From Fibrobacteria bacterium (GTDB lineage Bacteria; Fibrobacterota; Fibrobacteria; UBA5070), in assembly GCA_020633825.1 (NCBI GenBank), contig JACKCV010000002.1:517001-581000 (forward strand): a stretch of 64,000 bases of DNA. Direction: 5' to 3'. Under the pieces are notes generated by a model. The model did no database searches. It saw only the letters and a list, made by a program, of their open reading frames with translations, and was not told where the DNA came from. How positions within the stretch are numbered: the stretch's first letter is position 1; every line of letters begins with the position of its first letter. Shown piece after piece: positions 8,488-17,002 of the stretch. The position numbers and the translations under genes were made by a program.

Positions 8488-10164
8488 ATGGCAGACCGAG
8501 ACAAACCTTTGATCGTTCAGGGCGACCTGACCCTGCTCCTCGAAACCGAGAGTCCCGGATACCTCGCCGCGCGGGATGCCATCGCTCCGTTCACGGAACT
8601 GGTGAAGAGTCCGGAGTACGTCCACACCTACCGTGTCTCGCATTTGTCGCTCTGGAACGCGGCGGCCACGGGGCGGACCGCCGCCCAGGTGATCGAAGCG
8701 CTGTCGGAGCACAGCCGTTTCCCGGTTCCCCAGACGGTGATCCGGGAAATCACCCATTACATGGGCCGCTACGGAACTCTCCGCCTCGAGAAGGACGGTT
8801 CCGATCTGTTCCTGACCGCTCGCGAACCTTTGGCCCTCGCCGAGGCGCGAACCGTGAAATCCGCCCGCGAGTGGTTGCTCGACGACATGGGGGATGGACG
8901 CATCCGTGTGGATGGTCGCTTCCGCGGTCATCTCAAGCTGGCCCTGACGCTCGCGGGTCTTCCCGTCGAGGACGTCGCCGGGTACGCCCTGGGGGATCCG
9001 TTGCCCTTCCGGTTGCGCGAGACGACCCTGGGCGGCAAGCCCTTCGCTCCTCGCGACTACCAGAAGGAAGCCGCGGAGATCTTCCACGCTTCCGGTTCCG
9101 CCAAAGGGGGGGCTGGCACCGTGGTTCTGCCCTGCGGTGCGGGGAAGACCATCGTCGGCATCACTTCCATGAACCTGTGCCAATGCCACACCCTCATCCT
9201 GACCACCAACGTGGTCGCGGTGCGGCAGTGGATCCGGGAGATCCTCGACAAGACCGATCTCACCGAGGACCAGGTGGGGGAGTACACGGGACAGACCAAG
9301 GAGATCAAGCCGGTCACCCTGGCCACCTACCAGATCCTGACCTACCGGCAGAAGAAGGATGCGGACTTCCCGCACTTCGACCTGTTCGCCGCCCGCAAGT
9401 GGGGCCTGATCGTCTACGACGAAGTCCATCTCCTGCCGGCCCCGGTCTTCCGCGTCTCGGCCGAGGTGCAGGCGACCCGTCGACTCGGCCTCACGGCCAC
9501 GCTCGTGCGCGAGGACGGCAAGGAAGGCGACGTCTTCGCCCTCATCGGCCCCAAGCGCTACGACGTCCCCTGGAAGGTCCTGGAAAGCCAGGGCTGGATC
9601 GCGACGGCGACCTGCACGGAAATCCGTCTGCCGCAGTCCCTGAACCGCTACGTCGAATACGCGCAGTCCACCGATCGGGAGAAGGTCCGCATCGCCGCGG
9701 AGAACCCGGGGAAGAGCGCGGTGGTCGAGCAGATCATCGAATCCCATCCCGGGGAGTCCGTCCTGGTGATCGGACAATACATCAACCAGCTCCAGGAATT
9801 GTCCGCCGAGCTCGACGTCCCCCTGATCACGGGGGCGACTCCCAACAAGGAGCGCGAGCGGTTGTACAAGGATTTCCGGGAAGGCCGGATGAGGGTCCTG
9901 ATCGTCAGCAAGGTGGGGAACTTCGCCGTGGACCTTCCCGAGGCGAGCGTGATGATCCAGATCTCGGGGACCTTCGGTAGCCGCCAGGAAGAGGCGCAGC
10001 GGCTCGGGCGCATCCTCCGACCCAAGGAGGATGGGCGCCAGGCGCACTTCTACAGTCTGGTCACCCGGGACACGCGGGAACAGGATTTCGCGATGCACCG
10101 GCAGTTGTTCCTCATCGAGCAAGGGTACCAGTACCAGATCGAGATCCGGGAGCCAGGCCAGTAG
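8488..10164 (+). CDS. Bacterial XPB-type superfamily 2 DNA helicase
   Basis: This 558-residue ATPase matches bacterial XPB homologues, 3'-5' helicases related to the eukaryotic repair factor. Domains in order are an N-terminal helicase-associated domain (1-180, including YRVSHLSLWNAAATG), then RecA1 with Walker A LPCGAGKT at 214-221, DEVH at 311-314, LTAT at 335-338 and the RED motif at 341-343 typical of XPB. RecA2 follows, with VLVIGQYINQL, ITGATPNKERE and QEEAQRLGRILRP (motif VI). The thumb insertion between the domains is not obvious. It probably acts in DNA repair. It is not in an evident operon: 133 bases separate it from meaB and 176 from the next gene. Confidence 0.92.
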   Translation: MADRDKPLIVQGDLTLLLETESPGYLAARDAIAPFTELVKSPEYVHTYRVSHLSLWNAAATGRTAAQVIEALSEHSRFPVPQTVIREITHYMGRYGTLRLEKDGSDLFLTAREPLALAEARTVKSAREWLLDDMGDGRIRVDGRFRGHLKLALTLAGLPVEDVAGYALGDPLPFRLRETTLGGKPFAPRDYQKEAAEIFHASGSAKGGAGTVVLPCGAGKTIVGITSMNLCQCHTLILTTNVVAVRQWIREILDKTDLTEDQVGEYTGQTKEIKPVTLATYQILTYRQKKDADFPHFDLFAARKWGLIVYDEVHLLPAPVFRVSAEVQATRRLGLTATLVREDGKEGDVFALIGPKRYDVPWKVLESQGWIATATCTEIRLPQSLNRYVEYAQSTDREKVRIAAENPGKSAVVEQIIESHPGESVLVIGQYINQLQELSAELDVPLITGATPNKERERLYKDFREGRMRVLIVSKVGNFAVDLPEASVMIQISGTFGSRQEEAQRLGRILRPKEDGRQAHFYSLVTRDTREQDFAMHRQLFLIEQGYQYQIEIREPGQ

Positions 10165-10264
10165 TCGCCGAACCCTCTCCTCCCGGACCGGGGAGGAATG
10201 GGCATTTCGGTTCGGACCAGCCCTTCCATGGTGGAAACTGGAACACTGGGAAAAGGTTTCGTGG

Positions 10265-10294
10265 TTGCGTCGGCGGGGATTTGCGACATAGTTT
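10265..10294 (+). promoter_or_regulatory. Possible promoter of the CheX-like gene
   Basis: TTGCGT at 10265-10270 is followed after 18 bases by TAGTTT at 10289-10294. Both boxes are imperfect, but the position, about 50 bases before the start codon in a non-coding gap, is suitable. Confidence 0.35.
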
Positions 10295-10340
10295 CAGCTT
10301 CGGTGGCACCTGGATCGAACTTTCCCAACCGGGGGGCGAC

Positions 10341-11030
10341 ATGGACGACGCTCGACTGATTTCCCACACCTTGCGGTTCACGTCCGCCGTGCGCGATTGT
10401 TTCCGGGATATGTTGGGGGTGGAGATGCCCCCGGTGGCCCCGGGTGTGGAGATTCGCGATTTCAGTCCGTCGTACAGCATGGTCGCCATGATCCATTTCA
10501 CGGGGGCGATCCAAGGCGATTTCGCGATCAGTCTCGACGAGACCACCGCCGCGCGGTTGATCGGGGCTTGGAGCGAGGGCATGGATGCCGTGGCCATGCG
10601 GGAGGTGCGTCCCGATTTCGGGGGGATGCTGAAGGAACTGCTCAATACCGCGGTGGGACAATCCCTCCCGGCCTTGGAGGAGGAAGTCGGTCGTCTGGCC
10701 TACCATCCGCCCCTGATCGTCTACGGGGAGCTCGACGCCCCCGCCATTCCCAGCGGAAACCTGACTCTGGAGGCCGATGCGGGCCCCCTTGCCTGTTGCG
10801 TCGTCCTGGACGAAGCCGGATCCGATGCCGAGCGGATGCTCAAACAGGCGGTGGCCGATCTGAGACGCGCCCGCGAAGAGGTGGAATCGTGCACTCGGGT
10901 CCTGGACGACCTGCTGCAGCAATCCCGAACCGGGCGTCTGCCGGAGGCCGTTCGTCTGGAGGCCGAACGAGTGCTCCTGGAGGTCCGGGTGCACGCGGGT
11001 GCAACCGGCGACTCCTTCCTGTTCGACTGA
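10341..11030 (+). CDS. CheX/CheC-like chemotaxis phosphatase-type protein
   Basis: The 229-residue protein resembles the CheC/CheX/FliY family, whose members dephosphorylate CheY-type receivers. Seen are an alpha/beta N-terminal half with MVAMIHFTGAIQGDFAISLD and the long helix DFGGMLKELLNTAVGQSLPA, which corresponds to the family's active helix with a conserved Glu and Asn (E..xxN). A second strand region with GNLTLEADAGPLACCVVLDE follows. A C-terminal coiled extension (residues 165-215) is not part of the usual 150-residue domain. I chose ATG 10341 because GGGGGGCGAC precedes it. It converges on the CheA-like kinase gene and plausibly acts on the same phosphorelay. Confidence 0.68.
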   Translation: MDDARLISHTLRFTSAVRDCFRDMLGVEMPPVAPGVEIRDFSPSYSMVAMIHFTGAIQGDFAISLDETTAARLIGAWSEGMDAVAMREVRPDFGGMLKELLNTAVGQSLPALEEEVGRLAYHPPLIVYGELDAPAIPSGNLTLEADAGPLACCVVLDEAGSDAERMLKQAVADLRRAREEVESCTRVLDDLLQQSRTGRLPEAVRLEAERVLLEVRVHAGATGDSFLFD

Positions 11031-11088
11031 TTCCTCCTCCGGAGCGGTCGGGCCGGGTTCCGGGGCTCTTCTCCGAAAGGGAGCGAGC

Positions 11089-13716
11089 TCAGATCCGGGG
11101 AAGCACGAGCTCGATCTCCGTACCCTTGGAGACTTCGGATCGGATCAAGAAGTTGCCCCCGCATTCGACCATGCCCTGGCGGGCCGCATCCATGCCCACC
11201 CCGCGGCCGGAGATGTCGGAGACCGCCTCGGCGGTGGATAGACCGGATTCGAACACAAGTTCGATCTTCTGCTGCCAGGTCATCGCTTCGGCTTGTTCCC
11301 GGGTGATGCGACCGGCCTCCACGGCCTTGCGAGCCAGCTTGTCGCCATCGATCCCGCGTCCATCGTCCACGACGAAGAGGCGAATCGTGTCGGCTTCCCG
11401 CCGGACGCTCAAGCGCAGCGTTCCCGTCGGGTCCTTGCCCGCGGCCTCGCGGTCCTCCGGAGGTTCGATGGCGTGGTCGATCGCATTGCGCACGACATGG
11501 ACCAGCGCTTCGTCGAACCGGCCCAGGAAATGGGGATCGACTTGCAGATCGGGAGGCTCCACCTCGACGCGCACCGACTTTCCGAGTCGATCGGCCAATC
11601 GTTTGGCGAGGGTCGCGTATTTCGCGACGAGACGTTCGACGGGGACGTCGCGAACGCCCTGGCACAGTTCGATCAGTTGCCCGAACCCTTCCGGGTAGTT
11701 CCCGGATCCCTCCCGGGAAAGCTTCGACGCGAGCTTTCGGATCGCCTCCACCCGCTCCTCGGGCAGCCGGACCACCAGACCGTCCCCGCCGGAGAGCCGG
11801 CGGGAGGTGTCCAGGATGCTCGTGAACTCCTCCTCCATCCGGTCGAGCTGCTCGTGGATCCCCAACAAGGTGGCTTCGGATCGGGTTTCGATCGGCGGCT
11901 GCAGGGCCTCCAGGAGTTCCTCCGCGGCGTGGGCGATCCGGGAGAGGGTCTCGAAGCCGTAGGTCGCGGAATTGCCCTTGATGGTGTGGAGATCGCGGAA
12001 CACGGACGAGACCAGATCCTGGTCGATGTCCAGGGGATGCCCGTCGGGGAAATCCGCCCGGGCGCGCCGGGATTCCTTGAGGAGGGCATCGAGATTGGTG
12101 TGGAGGCTGCGCAGTCTCTTTTCCAAGTCCTCGAAATAGTCCTGCAGCACCTCGGGAAGGGTGTTGACCAGGCCGAGGATGGTCTTGACCTCGTTCTCGT
12201 GCCGTTCCTTCTGTTCGGCGACGATGCGTTCGGTCCTCCGGCGCTCGGTGATGTCCTGCGCGAGCACCATGATGCGGGAGAGGTTGGATTCCCGATCGAG
12301 CACCTTCTGGTACCCGATCTGGACGGTTCGCTTGTCCTCGGTCGCGCCCAGTTCCAATTCCCGGACCGGAGCGATCTTGGCGAGCTTCTCCCATCTCAGG
12401 ACGGTGTGCTTCTGCTGGACGAGGGACACCCAGTTGTTCCAGTCCTCGGTGTTCTCGTCGGACAGGTGCAGGACCTTCCGGACATCGGATCCCGCCACCT
12501 GCTGGATCTGGAGGAGGTCTCCCACCTTCTTCGAGTGCTCCGGATTGATGGTCCCGTCCAGATTCACGGTGAAGAGTCCCTGGTCGATGTTCTCCAGGAT
12601 GTCCCGGACCTGCCGCATCTTCTCGTCCACGAGGTCCTGGAGGTGTTCGGTGTACTGCCGGATCTTCTCGCGCATGAGGTCGAAGACCTCGGCGAGCTGC
12701 CCGATCTCGTCGGGGCGGTGGATTCCCGATTCCACCGTGAGATCCCCATCCCGGACCGCTTGCATCTTCTCCGACAGCACGGACAGCGGCTGGACCATGC
12801 GGAGGCTCAGCCATGCCGAGACCAGGAGGCTGAGCACCAGGACCAACCCCATGAGGGCGGCCACGCGGACCCGGGTCTCCTGAACGATGGCGTCGATTTC
12901 CGACATCGGGTGGAGGCTCAGGATGCCGATCTTGAAATCGCCGATCCAGGAGAAGTTGACCATGTACCGCTTTCCGTCGGCGAGCTCCAGGACCGTCGGC
13001 GCGGAGATCTTCCAGAACGCGGGTTGGATTCCCGGGATGCCCATGGATTCCAGGGTCGTGCGGTCGTGGAGGACCTTGGGCTGCGGGTGGTAGAGGATCT
13101 GGCCCGCCTCGTCGACCACGACGAAATGACCCTTGTCCCCGATCCGCGCGTCCCTGAGGAATTCGAAGAAGCGCCGGAAGGAGAATTCGGCCTTCAGGAT
13201 CCCCGAGGTCGAGGCGAGATTCTGCACCACGACCGCGAAGATCTTGGACGGGGAGTCGCCCTTCCAGACGATGGGGCCCGAGAACGGCCGCACCGCCTCC
13301 ACGCTCGAGGTCCAGGGGAACCCGGACGTATCCGACGATCCGCCGACCATCCGGTTGTCGGCCAGGTGGCGGTTGTTGTTGTCGAACAGCACCACGTCCT
13401 CCCCCGATAGGAACAGGGAGCTGACCACGTAGCTCTTGATCATCTCCCCCGCCTTGGCCGGATCGAACGACGTCAGGGCCGGAGTGGAGGCCAGAAGGGT
13501 CAGATTCTGACCAAACGCGCGGAATCCCGACTCCAGGTAGGAGGCCGCCGACCTCACGGACGACTCGTCGGTGGAGAAGGCCTTCTCCACCGCATCCTGA
13601 CCCGATCTGCTGGAGAAGTACCATCCCGAAGCCGCCATCGCCACGCATTCCACGACGGCCAGGGCGGTGATGAATCGGACGACGAACCGGTTCTTGAACG
13701 GAATCGAGCGGACCAT
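11089..13716 (-). CDS. CheA-like sensor kinase: Cache, HAMP, PAS, Hpt and HATPase
   Basis: This 875-residue membrane kinase has TM1 (10-33), a periplasmic double-Cache-like sensor (35-283), TM2 (284-306), HAMP (304-358), a PAS-like region ending with AQDITERRRTE (370-495), an Hpt domain with phosphorylatable His577 in LHTIKGNSATYG, and a CheA-type ATPase. The ATPase boxes are intact: N box VVRNAIDHAIEPPEDR (Asn744), G1 DDGRGID (784-790) and G2 GRGVGMD (837-843). It lacks the CheW-like domain and has no receiver, so a separate response regulator or the CheX-like protein must complete the relay. It lies 79 bases after the anchored binding-protein gene on the same strand and is probably co-transcribed with it. 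Confidence 0.9.
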   Translation of the reverse strand: MVRSIPFKNRFVVRFITALAVVECVAMAASGWYFSSRSGQDAVEKAFSTDESSVRSAASYLESGFRAFGQNLTLLASTPALTSFDPAKAGEMIKSYVVSSLFLSGEDVVLFDNNNRHLADNRMVGGSSDTSGFPWTSSVEAVRPFSGPIVWKGDSPSKIFAVVVQNLASTSGILKAEFSFRRFFEFLRDARIGDKGHFVVVDEAGQILYHPQPKVLHDRTTLESMGIPGIQPAFWKISAPTVLELADGKRYMVNFSWIGDFKIGILSLHPMSEIDAIVQETRVRVAALMGLVLVLSLLVSAWLSLRMVQPLSVLSEKMQAVRDGDLTVESGIHRPDEIGQLAEVFDLMREKIRQYTEHLQDLVDEKMRQVRDILENIDQGLFTVNLDGTINPEHSKKVGDLLQIQQVAGSDVRKVLHLSDENTEDWNNWVSLVQQKHTVLRWEKLAKIAPVRELELGATEDKRTVQIGYQKVLDRESNLSRIMVLAQDITERRRTERIVAEQKERHENEVKTILGLVNTLPEVLQDYFEDLEKRLRSLHTNLDALLKESRRARADFPDGHPLDIDQDLVSSVFRDLHTIKGNSATYGFETLSRIAHAAEELLEALQPPIETRSEATLLGIHEQLDRMEEEFTSILDTSRRLSGGDGLVVRLPEERVEAIRKLASKLSREGSGNYPEGFGQLIELCQGVRDVPVERLVAKYATLAKRLADRLGKSVRVEVEPPDLQVDPHFLGRFDEALVHVVRNAIDHAIEPPEDREAAGKDPTGTLRLSVRREADTIRLFVVDDGRGIDGDKLARKAVEAGRITREQAEAMTWQQKIELVFESGLSTAEAVSDISGRGVGMDAARQGMVECGGNFLIRSEVSKGTEIELVLPRI

Positions 13717-13795
13717 GGAGTGACCTTGTTCGAGCGGTGGGAGGGAGGGGGCGGTCTCCGGCCTCTCCCCGGAAGGAGGGACCGGAGGAATCTCC

Positions 13796-15298
13796 TCAGG
13801 AGGACTTCTTGCGCATCACGACGACGCCCAGGCCGACCAGCAGCAGGAGTCCGACCCCGGCGACCGGCAGGACCGGAAAGCCCGAACCCTTCGATTCGCT
13901 CTCGCCGGGAGCCGACATGTCGACCTCGCGGACGGAATTCAGGACGGCCTGGAAACTGTCCAGGGGCATCGGCGTCTGCCGGGCGCCCAGCAGGGAATCG
14001 ATGCGCGCACTGGTGGAGGTCAGGGCCTTGTAGAGCTCCTCGTCGGTGTAGTACCCGCCTTCCCCGAGCATGGTCCAGACGTTGCCGAACATTTCCGAGA
14101 GCATCGCCTCGATGGATCCCCACTGGGGGATTCCGGGATAGGCCTTGCCCTTCTCGGCGGCGGCGACCATCACACCGTAGGTGCTGTCCTTGGACCATTC
14201 CTGGAGCACGGACTTGTCGGGAGGGAGGAAGCCGATCCGCTTGGTGTAGGCGTCGAGATTGTCGGCCCGGGTGAGGAACAGCAGGAGTTTGAGGGCATCC
14301 GCGCTGGAGGCCTTGGCCTTGGGCAGGCAGAGGTTCGAGCCTCCCACGAACGCCACGGATCCCGCCGCCCCTGCGGGAACCGGGAAGGCGCGCATGCCAT
14401 CGACTCCGATGGGGCTGGAGCGAAGGCCTCCCGAATCGGAGGAGATGCGGGTCTGCATCACGATCTCCGAGGTGCTCAGGAGGAAGGTCTGCTCCCCGGC
14501 ATTGAAGGTCTGGGTGACCTGGGCCGTGTTCTGCGCCAGGGCCTTAGGGTTGACGAGCGAATCCTGCACGAAGCTGAGATAGCGTTTGATCCCGGCGACG
14601 GTGGATTTCTCCAAGAGCCCGGAGCGCCATTTCCCATCGGAGGATTTTACGATGAAGTCGCCCCCTTCGGACCAGATCCAGGGTGCGAAGTTGTGCGGGA
14701 TGTTCCAGTCGCTCTTGCCGGGGAAGCCGTAGGGGAAGACCTGGGTGTTGGCGTCCTTCATCAGACCGGCTTCCCGGATGCGCCGCAGGGTCTTGTGGTA
14801 GCCGTTCCAATCGGCGACGTCTGCCGCATGGATGCCCAGGGAATCGAGGATGCGTCGGTTGGCCATGAGCACCCGGACGTCCACGAACCAGGGGACGGCC
14901 CAGGTGGTGTCGTTTCCGTCGATGTGGGTGGTTTGCAGGGATGTGTTGATGAATCGAGCGGGGTTGATCTTGTCGAGGTTCCCGTCGAGAGGGGCCAGCC
15001 ATCCCTTGGAGGCGAAATAGGAAACCCAGGTGGTGCCGAGCTGGACCACGTCGGGCCCCTGTCCGGACGAGAGCCCCTTGTCGATGCGCGACCAGGCTTC
15101 GCCCCAATCGAGCACCACCACCTTGGCGGGAATCCCCGTTTCCTTGGTGAAGGCCTCGAGGCGCTCGTTCACCAGGGCTTGCGGATTCGCTCCGTTGGGC
15201 ATGATCCACAACTCGAGGGGCTTCTTGGCGGACCACGCCGGAGCGCTCGCCAGCAAACCCGCCAAGGCCGGAAGGAGGAGGGAATGGCCAGATTTCAT
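13796..15298 (-). CDS. Extracellular solute-binding protein with C-terminal membrane anchor
   Basis: The 500-residue product is a family 1 (sugar type) ABC solute-binding protein: signal peptide to about residue 24, ELWIMPNGANPQ, GQGPDVVQLGTTW, WAVPWFVDVRVLMANRR and a GGSNLCLP segment. Unusually, it ends with SGFPVLPVAGVGLLLLVGLG followed by VVVMRKKSS, a single transmembrane helix with a positive stop-transfer tail. That would fix the binding protein to the inner membrane with its sugar site outside. No ABC permease or ATPase is nearby; the next gene on the strand is a Cache-domain kinase. Start ATG 15298 has GGGAG upstream and a good promoter further up. Inferred role: ligand capture for the kinase rather than transport. 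Confidence 0.88.
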   Translation of the reverse strand: MKSGHSLLLPALAGLLASAPAWSAKKPLELWIMPNGANPQALVNERLEAFTKETGIPAKVVVLDWGEAWSRIDKGLSSGQGPDVVQLGTTWVSYFASKGWLAPLDGNLDKINPARFINTSLQTTHIDGNDTTWAVPWFVDVRVLMANRRILDSLGIHAADVADWNGYHKTLRRIREAGLMKDANTQVFPYGFPGKSDWNIPHNFAPWIWSEGGDFIVKSSDGKWRSGLLEKSTVAGIKRYLSFVQDSLVNPKALAQNTAQVTQTFNAGEQTFLLSTSEIVMQTRISSDSGGLRSSPIGVDGMRAFPVPAGAAGSVAFVGGSNLCLPKAKASSADALKLLLFLTRADNLDAYTKRIGFLPPDKSVLQEWSKDSTYGVMVAAAEKGKAYPGIPQWGSIEAMLSEMFGNVWTMLGEGGYYTDEELYKALTSTSARIDSLLGARQTPMPLDSFQAVLNSVREVDMSAPGESESKGSGFPVLPVAGVGLLLLVGLGVVVMRKKSS

Positions 15299-15346
15299 GA
15301 AGACTCCCGAAGTTGGAGTTTGAGGGATTCGATCAAACACCCCTGG

Positions 15347-15375
15347 AGTATCCCGCTTCGGAAGACCGTGTGCAA
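15347..15375 (-). promoter_or_regulatory. Promoter of the binding-protein/kinase operon
   Basis: On the reverse strand TTGCAC (15375-15370) and GATACT (15352-15347) are spaced by exactly 17 bases. They lie about 50 bases upstream of the start codon at 15298. Confidence 0.65.
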
Positions 15376-15879
15376 TGGTCCGGATCGGGCACCGCACCGG
15401 TCCGAGCTCCCTCGGAATCCCTCCTGGAGGCGGAGGGGGACGACGGCGGAAGGCCTCGAATCCCTTTCCCGGAGGAGGATCCCTGATGCGGGTTCGTCTC
15501 GACGGGGAGGAGAGGAGGGGGGGGGCACCCCGGCGGGACCGGTGCATTTCGGCAATTCCTGCTCATGGATTCGGTCGCTTTCTGTCCACTCGGCCGAGCC
15601 TTGACGGTCTGGATTCCCCGGCCATCGAGGCGATGCATGAGTCGTGTCCAGGAATCCACCTTGGAACGGAACGCCCGACCGGACTCCGCCCGGGGATCCC
15701 GCACGCCTTCGATCATCCGTGGTGGGCGGGGTGGGTTGGACAAGCGCCTGCGGATCTTCGATATTGGCGCGAGGTCACCCCTGCGGAGCCTCCCTCGCCG
15801 GTCCGTCGCCCTTTTTCGGAGGACGAGTCGAGGTGGATGCCTCCGCCCGGGGGCGGGAAGCGAACGGAGGAGCCGGGAT
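15376..15879. other. Intergenic region without recognised gene
   Basis: About 500 GC-rich bases separate the divergent binding-protein operon and the M14-like gene. The frame of the downstream gene stays open back to 15565, but the encoded 105 residues are arginine- and proline-rich and unlike a protein domain. I see no RNA gene or repeat. Confidence 0.5.
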
Positions 15880-16869
15880 ATGCGGATGGTGATCGGTCGA
15901 ACGCGCGAGGGGAGGGAGATCGAAGGTGTGGTGGTCGGGCGGGGACCGCTGGTGGTCTCCCTCGTCGCAGGGTGCCATGGGGACGAGCCGGTCGGTCCGT
16001 CCTGGCTGGGCGCATTCGCTCGCGCGTTGGAAGGGGATCCCCGGCATCCGCTACGGGATCGAGCGACCTTCCGCATCGTCCCCGACGCCAACCCCGATGC
16101 CGCCGAGGCAAACCGATCCTGGTGGAGAGGCGGGGACGGAGCCGGCGATCTACCCGGGTACCTGTCGCATCGGAGCCGGGAACTTCCCGGGGACGATCTG
16201 GAATTCGGGTTCCCCGGCCGGCCGGAAGGAGATGACGGAATCCGTCCCGAGGCGCTGGCCATCGCCGGCTTCCTGGAGGAGGGTGGTCCCGTGCACGTCC
16301 ACGGTTCGTTGCACGGGTTGGGGTTCGGGGGAGGCCCCTGGTTCCTGGTCGAGCCATCGTGGACGGACCGGATCGGACCCTACCATCGGCGCTGCCTGGA
16401 GGGGGCCCGCCGGGAGGGGTTGCGGCCCCACGACGTCGATCGCAAGGGAGAGAAGGGATTCGTCCGGCTGGGAGAGGGGTTGTGCTCCCGGCCCGACAGC
16501 CGCGCGATGCGCGAGCACTTCCAACGGAGGGGAGATTCCCGCACGGCCGGGCTTTTCCGCCCTTCCAGCATGGAATTCGTCCGCTCCCTGGGCGGCGATC
16601 CGTTCACCTTCGTGACGGAGGTTCCCCTGTTCGTCCTTCCCGATCCGGGACATCCGAAATGGCCCGATCGTCTCGTCGGCTGGTCGGCCCTCCTCCGACG
16701 GTCGCAGCGACCGGGAAGTGCGGTGGATGCCGGAGAGCTCGTCCGCAACCAGGCTCGGGAGGAGGGCGTCGTCGCTCTGGATCTGGATCGCCAGAAACGG
16801 CTGATCGCCGATCAGGTGCTGGGGGCGATCGACCTGGCCGAATCGTGGTTCCACCCATCGCCGTCTTGA
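15880..16869 (+). CDS. M14-family (zinc carboxypeptidase-like) protein
   Basis: The 329-residue protein shows the metal site of M14 peptidases: SLVAGCHGDEPVG with His33 and Glu36 (HxxE), a later VHVHGSLHG that provides the third zinc ligand (His141 or His145), and FVTEVPLF with Glu247 in the position of the catalytic base. No signal peptide is present when translation starts at 15880, so it may act in the cytoplasm. I chose that ATG because GGAGGAG precedes it; an in-frame ATG at 15565 would add a non-domain-like basic stretch. Relatives include peptidoglycan-fragment carboxypeptidases and succinylglutamate desuccinylase-like deacylases. The substrate is unknown. Confidence 0.75.
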   Translation: MRMVIGRTREGREIEGVVVGRGPLVVSLVAGCHGDEPVGPSWLGAFARALEGDPRHPLRDRATFRIVPDANPDAAEANRSWWRGGDGAGDLPGYLSHRSRELPGDDLEFGFPGRPEGDDGIRPEALAIAGFLEEGGPVHVHGSLHGLGFGGGPWFLVEPSWTDRIGPYHRRCLEGARREGLRPHDVDRKGEKGFVRLGEGLCSRPDSRAMREHFQRRGDSRTAGLFRPSSMEFVRSLGGDPFTFVTEVPLFVLPDPGHPKWPDRLVGWSALLRRSQRPGSAVDAGELVRNQAREEGVVALDLDRQKRLIADQVLGAIDLAESWFHPSPS

Positions 16870-16952
16870 TCCGGAACGGGAACCGCTCCGAAGGGTCGAG
16901 AATCCACCCTCGACCTCCTCCGACGGATCCTCGGGCGATCGGAGTCCATCCG

Positions 16953-16994
16953 AAAAAGCCGAGCGCGGGCCCCGGAGCGCGATGCGCTCCGGGG
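16953..16994 (-). terminator. Hairpin with T tract after the dehydrogenase gene
   Basis: A perfect 11-bp inverted repeat CCCCGGAGCGC / GCGCTCCGGGG with a three-base loop sits at 16970-16994, just downstream of the reverse-strand stop. Five T residues (reverse strand, 16953-16957) follow only after a further 12 GC-rich bases, so terminator function is likely but not textbook. Confidence 0.5.
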
Positions 16995-17002
16995 ATGGGG
17001 CT

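Noticed and set aside
8278..10122. A 614-codon reverse open frame opposite the XPB helicase
   Set aside because: The helicase motifs on the forward strand are unambiguous, and the reverse frame has no domain resemblance.
11293..13410. A 705-codon forward open frame opposite the CheA-like kinase
   Set aside because: The reverse strand encodes intact HAMP, Hpt and ATPase motifs. The forward frame gives a His/Asp/Val-rich product, typical of the shadow frame in GC-rich genes.
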